DNA from: Candidatus Delongbacteria bacterium
Lineage (GTDB): Bacteria; UBA4055
Assembly: GCA_028702975.1 (NCBI GenBank)
Contig: JAQVNT010000085.1
Span: 1-6,744, forward strand
Length of the DNA stretch: 6,744 nt
Direction of reading: 5' to 3'
Part shown: positions 1 to 5,997 of the stretch, in pieces
How positions within the stretch are numbered: position 1 is the first letter of the stretch
How the letters are laid out: every line of letters begins with the position of its first letter
The notes under the pieces: generated by a model
Told to the model about the DNA's origin: nothing
The model's input: only the letters and a program-made list of their open reading frames with translations
The model's database searches: none
Program-made: the position numbers and the translations under genes

Positions 1-1
1 A

Positions 2-1675
2 AAAAAGATCACGAATTACGATGACGGCACGCAGTTATTTCTTCCGCAGTGGAACAGGGAGGGCGATAAGCTGCTTATTGACAGATCGGGAAGCTCTTTC
101 GGCAGAAATATAGTTCTCGTTGACACGCTCGGAACGGAAACCGAACTGATCTTTGGCCCGTACGATGACAGGGACCCGGTATTCTCACACGATTTCACCT
201 CAATTTATTTTTCGAGCGACAGGACAGGAATATTTAACATTTACAGGTATGATCTGACCACCGGAGAGACTTTTCCCGTAACGAATGTCAGGGGCGGAGC
301 TCTGTATCCTGACGCGAACGGGACCGACCTGGTCTATGCCAACTATAAAGGCATAAAGATGAACATTCATTCGCTCGGTCTGAGTGAAAATGAAGATAAG
401 GTATCAGACTACAGGGATATGAAGATCATGTCGTCAGAATACAGATTTGTTCCCGAACCGGACAGGCTTAAAAAGTCGGAAAATTACGGGAACGAATTCG
501 AGCACATTCTCGTCATGCCGAGGATCGCTTTCGATGACGGAAAATTCAAGCCCGGGATGTATTTCATGGTCAACGACTATCTCGAAAAAATATCCCTTTT
601 CGGAGGGTTCGGTTATGCTCCGGGCAACGGTGATTACGATTTATTCGCGACCGCAGAATATAAATTCCTGCTGCCTACACTTTACGGTTTCGGTATAAAT
701 GTCGTAAAGCACGATGACAATACTTTTCTCGATGAAAGCATAATCGTTGATTCTTACGAGGATGAATTCGGGAACGACATTCCCATATATCAGGAGAACG
801 GCATAGATTTTACATACGACCTCAAGGAGTTCGATTTCGGTATTAAAACGCCTATGACTTTCATGCCGAAGTTACTTACGGGAAAGCTCGGAAAGTTCGA
901 TTTTGACGGCTATTTCGCTTATATCAGGAACGACGCGAAAGGGGATTACGGCGATTACATTCTGCAATATACATATTACAAAGAGAGAAGTTTTCATTTC
1001 AATCTCGGGATAAACAGGACTAAATTCGATTATAACGACTACATAAACCCCAGGTTCGGAAGGAGCTGGAAACTCACATATTCGAGACATTTGACCGATT
1101 TCATTCAGGGATTCAGCTTAAATTCGGATTACGGAACGCTTCAGGAAGACTACCTCAAATACAATTATAATTTTTATACGGCTTCGCTTAACGAGCATTT
1201 CGGGCTTCCTTTTGGTACGGGAATGACATTGAAATTTAAAGGCGCCTATCTTGATGACGATGATATCGATTCGTTCTATTACAATTACTTAGGAGGTCTG
1301 ACGGGGCTGAAAGGATATTCGTTCTACAGCTTAGGCGGGACAAAAACTCTGTACTCCGGACTTTACCTCCGTTTCCCGATAGTTGAGAGAACGGATAAGA
1401 GGCTTGGTTTCTACAATTTCAAGAATCTCTATCTGGGATTGTTCGCGGAGGCGGGAACGGCCTGGACGAAAGAAGAGTTCAGCTCGGCGTTCGACGGACT
1501 TAAAAAGGATATAGGGATAAACATAAGGCTTTTCGGATCGCTGTTCTACGGAATGCCGATGTCGGTCGAATTCAGCGCCGCCTACGGTCTTGACGAGTTC
1601 GAGACCGAAGGAGTTGATTACGGCGGAGAGATCAGGCACTATCTGACCGTGTTGTTCGATTTTCCGGAATTTTAA
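2..1675 (+). CDS. TolB-like beta-propeller / Omp85-type (BamA/TamA family) outer-membrane barrel protein, 5' truncated
   Basis: The frame is open from the first bases of the window, so the real start lies upstream; 557 residues are visible. The ATG at 359 is internal, because the frame before it is clearly coding. The N-terminal part (about residues 1-125) reads as WD40/PD40 TolB-type propeller blades, for example DPVFSHDFTSIYFSSD near residues 58-73 followed by GIFNIYRYDLTTGE, then a second blade with LYPDANGTDLVYANY. The rest is rich in alternating aromatic beta-strands. It carries the Omp85 hallmark GLKGYSFYSLGG (residues 435-446, the L-R/K-G-Y loop motif), then YLGLFAEAGTAW (477-488), and ends in a terminal Phe (FDFPEF), as expected of a Bam substrate. 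The family combination is known as PD40 plus bacterial surface antigen (PF01103). It is inferred to be an outer-membrane protein with a periplasmic propeller; its cargo is unknown. It heads an envelope gene cluster, 20 nt before the next gene. Confidence 0.85.
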   Translation, partial: KKITNYDDGTQLFLPQWNREGDKLLIDRSGSSFGRNIVLVDTLGTETELIFGPYDDRDPVFSHDFTSIYFSSDRTGIFNIYRYDLTTGETFPVTNVRGGALYPDANGTDLVYANYKGIKMNIHSLGLSENEDKVSDYRDMKIMSSEYRFVPEPDRLKKSENYGNEFEHILVMPRIAFDDGKFKPGMYFMVNDYLEKISLFGGFGYAPGNGDYDLFATAEYKFLLPTLYGFGINVVKHDDNTFLDESIIVDSYEDEFGNDIPIYQENGIDFTYDLKEFDFGIKTPMTFMPKLLTGKLGKFDFDGYFAYIRNDAKGDYGDYILQYTYYKERSFHFNLGINRTKFDYNDYINPRFGRSWKLTYSRHLTDFIQGFSLNSDYGTLQEDYLKYNYNFYTASLNEHFGLPFGTGMTLKFKGAYLDDDDIDSFYYNYLGGLTGLKGYSFYSLGGTKTLYSGLYLRFPIVERTDKRLGFYNFKNLYLGLFAEAGTAWTKEEFSSAFDGLKKDIGINIRLFGSLFYGMPMSVEFSAAYGLDEFETEGVDYGGEIRHYLTVLFDFPEF

Positions 1676-1695
1676 TAAACTTAAAGGGATAAAAG

Positions 1696-2790
1696 ATGAA
1701 GAGAACTATTACAACAATATTTATGATCGCGGTGATGATATCAGCCGCATATTCAGACCCCGGCATGAAGTTTTCCGGACTGAACGATCTTTTATTAGCC
1801 CAGGACGGAACCGAAGGATCATCACTCGAGACTGAGGGAATTACTCCGAGGATCAAATCCAAGAAAAAAGCGGAATACAGGGACGGTAAAAGTCCTCTCG
1901 TAGCAGCCGGACTTTCACTTCTGGTTCCCGGAGCCGGCGAGTTCTACGGTAAGGACTATATCAGGAGCGGCGTCTTCTTCGGGATCGAGGTATTTACACT
2001 TTCCATGTGGTATTATTATGAGAGCGACGGTGACGACAGAAGGGACGAGTACAGGGATTACGCGGACGCTAATTTTGACGAGCAGCTCTATTACGGCGGG
2101 CTTTTAGGCATGACCCAGAATGTTATAAGCTGGCTTCAGAACAAGAACAGCCTCGTTCCCGGTGACGAATTCAATGCAGCCGACTACTGGAGCTACGAAT
2201 ATTTCTCTGACAGGGACAACTGGACGCATGAGCTTAAGGACAGTCTGGCGGTTTATGATTTTCTGGCGCTTTCATACAAAGAAGGTTTCAACGGTCTTCC
2301 GCTCCAGCTTGAAGGGAACGCCAATCAGTTCACCCACAACCTGCCGGAAACAAAAACTCAGCAGTATTACGAGATGATAGGTAAATACCACCAGTTTTCA
2401 TGCGGATGGAACGACTTCAACGGCTATGACTATAACGCGGACGGAACAGTTGTGATGGTGCAGGACTCGATCATGGCATCGGACGGAACATATCAGGTAC
2501 TCGAGAGGCCCAAGCTTAAGGATGGAGTTTTTGACTACACAGAGAACGGCTATACTTCTCCGCAGGTGGATTTTTATGAGGACCTGAGGAACAAGACGAA
2601 CGAGGCTTACGAGATGGGCCAGAATTTCCTGATGGTAACACTGCTCAATCATGTCGCATCGGCTTTTGACGCTTCATATGTTATAAAAAAGAAATATCAG
2701 ATTGATACACAGCTCCGCATAGAGAACAGCGAAAAAGGCGAAGCTATCGGACTTGAAAATTATAAAGTGACCTATTCACTGAGATGGTAA
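1696..2790 (+). CDS. DUF5683-like envelope protein, long paralogue (364 aa)
   Basis: The start is supported by AAAGGG at 1683-1688, 7 nt before the ATG. Residues 1-20 form a signal peptide (basic MKR, hydrophobic core, AAYS cleavage region). After a low-complexity linker, residues 66-107 form a helical hairpin: KSPLVAAGLSLLVPGAGEFY, then a second hydrophobic segment (SGVFFGIEVFTLSMW). This pattern resembles the DUF5683 family. A polar region follows with DEYRDYAD (117-124), a conserved-looking YEMIGKY..QF..GW (225-238), and a C-terminal amphipathic stretch with LLNHVASAFDAS (316-327), ending in a strand-like tail (YKVTYSLRW). No catalytic motif is visible and the biochemical function is unknown. 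The next gene is a shorter, diverged paralogue; both sit downstream of an Omp85-type barrel, so an envelope structural role is inferred. The stop overlaps the next start by one base. Confidence 0.75.
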   Translation: MKRTITTIFMIAVMISAAYSDPGMKFSGLNDLLLAQDGTEGSSLETEGITPRIKSKKKAEYRDGKSPLVAAGLSLLVPGAGEFYGKDYIRSGVFFGIEVFTLSMWYYYESDGDDRRDEYRDYADANFDEQLYYGGLLGMTQNVISWLQNKNSLVPGDEFNAADYWSYEYFSDRDNWTHELKDSLAVYDFLALSYKEGFNGLPLQLEGNANQFTHNLPETKTQQYYEMIGKYHQFSCGWNDFNGYDYNADGTVVMVQDSIMASDGTYQVLERPKLKDGVFDYTENGYTSPQVDFYEDLRNKTNEAYEMGQNFLMVTLLNHVASAFDASYVIKKKYQIDTQLRIENSEKGEAIGLENYKVTYSLRW

Positions 2791-3446
2791 TGAAAGGCAG
2801 AATAAAATTCATATCGGCTGTACTGATCATCGCGTTTCTTTTACCCTTGAACGCCTACGACAGGTACGGACGGACCTCAAAGGCAAAGTCAGGCAGTAAT
2901 GACGGATTTTCTTATTTCTGGAGATCGCTTTTAATACCGGGATGGGGAGAGTATAAGCTCGGGTATAAAAAGCAGGCCGCAATATTCCTTCTGACCGATG
3001 TGCTGATGATCGGAACCGCAGCGGGATTAAACTATTACTCAGGAGTAAGGACCGACGAGTACAGGGATTTCGCCGAGATCTACGCGGGAGTTAATGCTTC
3101 AGGTAAATCCGACAGCTACTGGGTCCACATCTCAAATTATGACAACACGCTCGAATTTAACGAACAGAGGAACATCGACAGGTATTTTCCGGAAAGATAT
3201 ACTGATGAAGAAGACTTCTGGGACTGGCAATCCGATGCGAAAAGGGAAAGGTATGACGATATAAGGATCTCCGCTGAAAATTCAGACACATGGTTCTATT
3301 ATACTCTGGGCGGAGTAGCCCTCAACCACTTTATAAGCGCTCTCAACGCATCAGCCAAAGCATCGGCCGTTAAAGCTCAGGTAACTCAGACCTTTGATCC
3401 TGAAGGTAATGTTACGAATAAATTAACACTAACTTACGATTTCTGA
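2790..3446 (+). CDS. DUF5683-like envelope protein, short paralogue (218 aa)
   Basis: Two in-frame ATGs are available, at 2784 and 2790. I prefer 2790: it overlaps the upstream stop as TAATG, and GAG at 2781-2783 lies 6 nt ahead, whereas the same GAG abuts the 2784 ATG and could not serve it. The N-terminus is a signal peptide (MKGRIK, then a hydrophobic core ending PLNAYD). Numbered from 2790, RSLLIPGWGEYKLGY is at about 45-59, followed by a hydrophobic helix (AAIFLLTDVLMIGTAAGL), DEYRDFAE at 89-96 and LNHFISALNAS at 178-188. These three landmarks match the upstream gene in order (PGAGEFY, DEYRDYAD, LNHVASAFDAS), so the two are tandem paralogues. This one lacks most of the central region of its neighbour, including YEMIGKY. 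It ends KLTLTYDF, a beta-strand-like tail. Function is unknown; localisation to the periplasm or a membrane surface is inferred. Confidence 0.75.
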   Translation: MKGRIKFISAVLIIAFLLPLNAYDRYGRTSKAKSGSNDGFSYFWRSLLIPGWGEYKLGYKKQAAIFLLTDVLMIGTAAGLNYYSGVRTDEYRDFAEIYAGVNASGKSDSYWVHISNYDNTLEFNEQRNIDRYFPERYTDEEDFWDWQSDAKRERYDDIRISAENSDTWFYYTLGGVALNHFISALNASAKASAVKAQVTQTFDPEGNVTNKLTLTYDF

Positions 3447-3447
3447 T

Positions 3448-4125
3448 ATGGACCCCAACATTATAATAATGATCATTGTTCTGCTTTTCTCCGTTGTATT
3501 CCACGAAGTGTCTCACGGATGGGTTGCTTTTAAGCTTGGGGACGATACGGCGCACAAAATGGGAAGGCTTACGCTCAACCCGATACCGCATATAGATCCG
3601 TATATGACAGTTCTTCTGCCGCTGATGCTGGGGTTCATGACGGGATGGAGAGTTATGTTCGGGGGCGCTAAACCAGTGCCTGTCAATCCATATAACTTCA
3701 AGAACCCGAAAAAAGGAATGGCGATAACAGCCGCGGCAGGACCTGTTTCGAATCTGATACTAATAACGGCAAGCGTGATCCTGTTCAGAATACTCGTTAC
3801 ATTAGGATTTGTTGAAAAATACGATGTCCAGATGCGTTTCTTTACCAACGAGATGAATTTTGTTGACGCTTTCTTTGTTTACGCTGTGCTGATCAATACT
3901 GTTCTGATGGTATTTAACCTGATACCGATACCTCCACTCGACGGATCGAAGATCATCATGGGTTTTTTATCTTATGAGCAGGCGGCAAAATATGAGTCCT
4001 TCAGCCGGTACGGCATGTATGTTCTGATCGGGCTCCTTTTTCTGGGAAGCATCATGAATTATTCCATAATCGGCGCATTGATCAATCCTTTTATCAATTT
4101 CTTTTTAAGACTGTTACTCGGTTAA
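3448..4125 (+). CDS. Site-2 protease family protein (peptidase M50), membrane zinc metalloprotease
   Basis: A 225-residue polytopic protein with the complete M50 signature. The first helix carries HEVSH (residues 19-23), the HExxH zinc and catalytic motif. The third zinc ligand is Asp165 in NLIPIPPLDG (157-166). Also present are GRLTLNPIPHIDP (39-51), GGAKPVPVNPYNFKNPKKG (72-90) and the AAAGPVSN helix (96-102). Hydrophobic segments fall at about 5-24, 52-66, 92-115, 139-163, 188-204 and 206-223. There is no PDZ domain, and the length is typical of the compact YwhC-like subgroup rather than RseP, which has periplasmic PDZ domains. Members cleave transmembrane segments within the inner membrane; the substrate here is unknown. 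The start is 1 nt after the upstream stop, and tatD follows after 2 nt, so it is co-translated with envelope genes. A role in processing an envelope or regulatory protein is inference only. Confidence 0.92.
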   Translation: MDPNIIIMIIVLLFSVVFHEVSHGWVAFKLGDDTAHKMGRLTLNPIPHIDPYMTVLLPLMLGFMTGWRVMFGGAKPVPVNPYNFKNPKKGMAITAAAGPVSNLILITASVILFRILVTLGFVEKYDVQMRFFTNEMNFVDAFFVYAVLINTVLMVFNLIPIPPLDGSKIIMGFLSYEQAAKYESFSRYGMYVLIGLLFLGSIMNYSIIGALINPFINFFLRLLLG

Positions 4126-4127
4126 CT

Positions 4128-4904
4128 ATGAAATTTTTTGAAAGCCACGCGCATTTATACTTTGAAGATTTCGACAATGACAGGGATGAGCTCATCGAGC
4201 AGCTTCTCAGTTCGGGCATTGAAGGAATAATTAATGCCGGCGTCGATCTTGAAACCAGCCTCAAGTGCATCGGGCTTGCCGAAAGGCACGAAAGGATCTA
4301 TGCAGCCTGCGGTTTTCATCCCAACGATGCGGCTGAGCACGATATAAAAGACTTAGAAGTTCTCAAAACATTAATTCAGCATCCCAAGGTTGTCGCGATC
4401 GGAGAAACGGGAATAGATCTTTACAGGGACAGAGCTCCGCTTGAATTACAGAAGAAATTCTTCATAAGGCAGCTTGAGATCGCGCTGGAGAACGATATGC
4501 CCGTGATTGTGCATTCAAGGTCGGCTGATACAGAAACTTTCGATATTATAGATCAGGTCTCTTTGAAATATAAAGGAGTATTTCACTGCTACGCGGGAAA
4601 TGCCGAAAATGCCCTCAGGCTGATCGAGAAAGGTTTTTACATTTCGTTCACGGGCAATATTACTTACAAGAACAACGACAGGGAAGAAGTCATAAGACAG
4701 ATACCTTTGGAGAACATTCTTCTTGAGACCGATTCTCCGTTCCTCACGCCTGTTCCATTCAGAGGGAAAAGGAACGATCCGTCAAAGTTGAAGCTGATAG
4801 CAGAAAAGATAGCAGAGATAAAAGGGGTGTCAGTTGAAGAGGTGGCCGAGGTCACAACCCGTAACAGCAAAAAATTATTTAAAATAAATGAGGTGGAAAA
4901 ATGA
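4128..4904 (+). CDS. tatD: TatD family metal-dependent hydrolase (putative DNase)
   Basis: 258 residues, the usual length for the family, covering the whole TIM-barrel amidohydrolase fold. Metal and active-site motifs appear in order: ESHAHL (5-10, with H7 and H9), CGFHPND (61-67, H64), AIGETGID (90-97, E93), PVIVHSR (125-131, H129), VFHCYAG (151-157, H153), and LLETDSPFLTPVP (198-210, D202) followed by RGKRNDPS (212-219). TatD and YcfH/YjjV relatives are cytosolic metal-dependent nucleases or phosphoesterases linked to 3'-5' DNA/RNA trimming; despite the name they are not Tat translocase parts. All key residues are present, so activity is expected. Glu replaces the common Asp before the first HxH; this is conservative and seen in relatives. 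The start is 2 nt after the protease stop, and the 3' end overlaps the next ORF as ATGA. Confidence 0.93.
   Translation: MKFFESHAHLYFEDFDNDRDELIEQLLSSGIEGIINAGVDLETSLKCIGLAERHERIYAACGFHPNDAAEHDIKDLEVLKTLIQHPKVVAIGETGIDLYRDRAPLELQKKFFIRQLEIALENDMPVIVHSRSADTETFDIIDQVSLKYKGVFHCYAGNAENALRLIEKGFYISFTGNITYKNNDREEVIRQIPLENILLETDSPFLTPVPFRGKRNDPSKLKLIAEKIAEIKGVSVEEVAEVTTRNSKKLFKINEVEK
4890..4896 (+). promoter_or_regulatory. Shine-Dalgarno site inside the tatD 3' end
   Basis: GAGGTGG lies within the last codons of tatD, with AGG 7 nt before the ATG at 4901. It supports that ATG, which overlaps the tatD stop as ATGA, rather than later in-frame ATGs such as the one at 4910. Confidence 0.6.
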
Positions 4905-5440
4905 AAAAAATGATCGAAATGCTCATGGTGCTTGCGATAGCAGCATCAGTCAGCGCTGCGGGCGACGCGGCTAAATCGGAAGTGAAGAAAGCGGAAGGAA
5001 CACATGCTCAGGCAAAAGGCCATGTTTGCTATAACAGCATCGCATTTCAGGCCGACGCGCTGGAAAAACAGGGCAAGGACGCCGAAGCTATAAAGATGCT
5101 GGAGGACGCAAAAGCGAACGCGGAGTATGAACACCACTATCAGCTGCTTTTCCCGTCGCTGGTGAAGCTCTACGAGAAGACCGGGCAGTATGAAAAGAGC
5201 GTGGAGTTATGGAACGAGGGGCATGCTAAAAATATGACTTTCGGACTTGATCCGCAAAAGGAGGAATTCAAACCTTATATCAAGCTGGTAAGTTTCAGAA
5301 AAGCTGTAACAAAAGACCGTGAGCTGGCAAAAGCCAAAGCTGTACCTCAGCTTAAGAAAGAGGACTGCGAAGGAGAAGAAGAAAAGGAAATGAAAGTTGA
5401 AAAAAAAGAGATTAAGAAAGATATTAAAGAAAAAAGATGA
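4901..5440 (+). CDS. Secreted tetratricopeptide-repeat protein with Lys/Glu-rich C-terminal tail
   Basis: 179 residues. The N-terminus is a signal peptide (MKKMIEMLMVLAIAASVSAA, cleavage probable near residue 20). Two TPR-like helical hairpins follow: about 47-75 (IAFQADALEKQGKDAEAIKM...) and about 83-111 (LFPSLVKLYEKTGQYEKSVELW...), with the typical pattern of small and aromatic residues (LY.K.GQY..S..LW). Two cysteines remain, at 43 and 156. The last 30 or so residues are almost entirely Lys and Glu and are encoded by A-rich DNA. A periplasmic protein-protein interaction role is inferred; the partner is unknown. The gene overlaps tatD by 4 nt and appears to be the last gene of the operon. 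The true C-terminus is uncertain: the next frame stays open and coding-like past the TGA (see the entry at 5397-5570), so the protein may really be about 222 residues if a base is miscalled or the ribosome shifts frame. Confidence 0.7.
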   Translation: MKKMIEMLMVLAIAASVSAAGDAAKSEVKKAEGTHAQAKGHVCYNSIAFQADALEKQGKDAEAIKMLEDAKANAEYEHHYQLLFPSLVKLYEKTGQYEKSVELWNEGHAKNMTFGLDPQKEEFKPYIKLVSFRKAVTKDRELAKAKAVPQLKKEDCEGEEEKEMKVEKKEIKKDIKEKR

Positions 5441-5570
5441 GAATACTGTCGTTATAGACAGGACTGAACTCATAAAACAGCTCAGGCGCATGAACGTCAA
5501 AAAATCAAGGACGATCGAGCCTAAAAAGAAGTATGACCGCAAGGACAGGAGCTGGGAAAAAGATATATAA
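5397..5570 (+). CDS. Coding-like +1-frame extension or small basic ORF after the TPR gene
   Basis: In the +1 frame relative to the TPR gene, no stop occurs from 5394 until TAA at 5568-5570. After the TPR stop the frame reads as a plausible basic peptide: DENTVVIDRTELIKQLRRMN, then VKKSRTIEPKKKYDRKDRSW and EKDI. Arginines in this part are mostly AGG (four AGG, two CGC), like the neighbouring genes. There is no good start: TTG at 5397 would give 57 aa without a clear ribosome site, and ATG at 5490 gives only 26 aa. Removing one base from the A6 run at 5430-5435 fuses it in frame to the TPR protein for a 222-residue product. The A8 run at 5400-5407 is a second possible slip site. I cannot tell assembly error from natural frameshift or an independent small gene. 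The peptide is not recognised. Confidence 0.35.
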   Translation: MKKKRLRKILKKKDENTVVIDRTELIKQLRRMNVKKSRTIEPKKKYDRKDRSWEKDI

Positions 5571-5588
5571 ATATTTCGAAAATAACAG

Positions 5589-5617
5589 TTGCGCATTTGT
5601 CAGAATATAGGTATTAT
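5589..5617 (+). promoter_or_regulatory. Candidate sigma70-type promoter for the cold-shock gene
   Basis: TTGCGC (5589-5594) and TATTAT (5612-5617) are separated by exactly 17 nt. The -10 matches TATAAT at 5 of 6 positions; the -35 matches only TTG. Transcription would start near 5624, giving a leader of about 112 nt, long like other cspA-type leaders. If the organism uses the Bacteroidota-type -33/-7 promoter, this call would be wrong. Confidence 0.3.
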
Positions 5618-5639
5618 TCACTCTGCATTATTATGACAA
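5597..5639. repeat. Imperfect inverted repeat around the candidate promoter
   Basis: TTGTCA (5597-5602) is the exact reverse complement of TGACAA (5634-5639). Just inside the left arm, GAATA (5603-5607) pairs with TATTC (5615-5619). As a hairpin this would be interrupted by a 14-nt bulge. There is no T-run, so it is not an intrinsic terminator; an operator-like element is possible but weakly supported in AT-rich DNA. Confidence 0.2.
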
Positions 5640-5669
5640 CATAAAAAGTGCTGAAAAACCAATATTTCG

Positions 5670-5715
5670 TCATCGTAAAGGTGAATACGATGATAGAGAT
5701 CTTACAACATTCACC
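5670..5715 (+). promoter_or_regulatory. Putative H-type pseudoknot in the 5' leader of the cold-shock gene
   Basis: Two 7-bp perfect complementarities interlock. Stem 1 pairs TCATCGT (5670-5676) with ACGATGA (5687-5693), extendable by one G-U pair. Its 10-nt loop contains GGTGAAT (5680-5686), which pairs with ATTCACC (5709-5715) as stem 2. The connections are AAA (3 nt), 0 nt between stems and 15 nt: standard H-type geometry with coaxial stacking possible. Stem 2 ends 6 nt before the AAGGAAGGA ribosome site. Leader structures, including a cold-form pseudoknot, are known to control E. coli cspA translation; that this leader does the same is inference from pairing alone. Confidence 0.4.
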
Positions 5716-5721
5716 ATACAC

Positions 5722-5730
5722 AAGGAAGGA
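5722..5730 (+). promoter_or_regulatory. Strong ribosome binding site of the cold-shock gene
   Basis: AAGGAAGGA ends 5 nt before the ATG at 5736. It fixes the start and is the strongest Shine-Dalgarno match in the window. No complementary CCTTCC-type sequence is seen upstream, so any leader control would not act by directly masking this site. Confidence 0.7.
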
Positions 5731-5735
5731 AAAAC

Positions 5736-5939
5736 ATGAGTAAAGGTACTGTAAAATGGTTCAACGCCGACAAAGGCTTTGGATTTATCACAAACGATGA
5801 TGACGGAAAAGATCTTTTCGTTCACCACTCAGAAATTCAGACTACCGGATTCGCAACATTGAAAGACGGTCAGAAAGTTGAATTCGAAATTGGACAGGGA
5901 CAGAAAGGTCCGTGCGCCAACAAAGTAACTCCGCTATAG
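5736..5939 (+). CDS. cspA: Cold-shock protein, CspA family (single cold-shock domain)
   Basis: 67 residues, the standard length for a stand-alone cold-shock domain. [16 protein letters not shown] opens the protein, with the RNP1 motif KGFGFI at 13-18. RNP2 is LFVHHSEI at 27-34, and the end follows the family pattern ([13 protein letters not shown], with Cys60 where Gln is common). The five-stranded OB-fold binds single-stranded RNA and DNA and acts as an RNA chaperone in the cytoplasm, melting secondary structure during cold adaptation or growth. The gene stands alone, with its own long structured leader, strong ribosome site and downstream intrinsic terminator, so it is a separate transcription unit from the upstream operon. 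Whether expression is cold-induced or constitutive cannot be told from the protein; the leader suggests post-transcriptional control. The gene symbol denotes the family, not proven orthology to E. coli cspA. Confidence 0.96.
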   Translation: MSKGTVKWFNADKGFGFITNDDDGKDLFVHHSEIQTTGFATLKDGQKVEFEIGQGQKGPCANKVTPL

Positions 5940-5967
5940 ACTTTAATTAGTTAGATAGTAGTTATAG

Positions 5968-5997
5968 AAACCGATGCAAGTGCATCGGTTTTTTTTT
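5968..5997 (+). terminator. Rho-independent terminator of the cold-shock gene
   Basis: AAACCGATGC (5968-5977) and GCATCGGTTT (5982-5991) form a perfect 10-bp stem with a 4-nt AAGT loop, followed by a run of T that spans 5989-5997 (9 T). The hairpin starts 28 nt after the gene's stop. On the minus strand it is followed by only TTT then C, so it mainly terminates the + strand. Its T-tract overlaps the stop codon of the convergent Nudix gene. Confidence 0.9.

Noticed and set aside
359..361. ATG at 359 as the start of the barrel gene
   Set aside because: The same frame is open from position 2 and encodes propeller blades running straight through 359, so this ATG is internal.
1331..1862. Minus-strand open frames opposite the barrel gene and the first paralogue
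   Set aside because: They lie opposite well-supported genes, have no recognisable motifs or ribosome sites, and arise as shadows of the + strand coding pattern.
4140..4142. Glu instead of Asp before the first HxH motif of TatD as a possible inactivating change
   Set aside because: The substitution is conservative, similar ETHAH-type variants occur in the family, and all metal-binding His/Glu/Asp positions are intact.
5207..5596. A 129-residue Phe/Leu-rich minus-strand frame
   Set aside because: The Phe-rich composition is the antisense of the Lys/Glu-rich (AAA/GAA) tail of the TPR gene; no start signal or family match is seen.
5570..5669. Repeated AATATTTCG (5570-5578 and 5661-5669) as possible regulator sites
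   Set aside because: Only two 9-bp copies in AT-rich DNA, with no symmetry and no consistent relation to a promoter; chance is likely.
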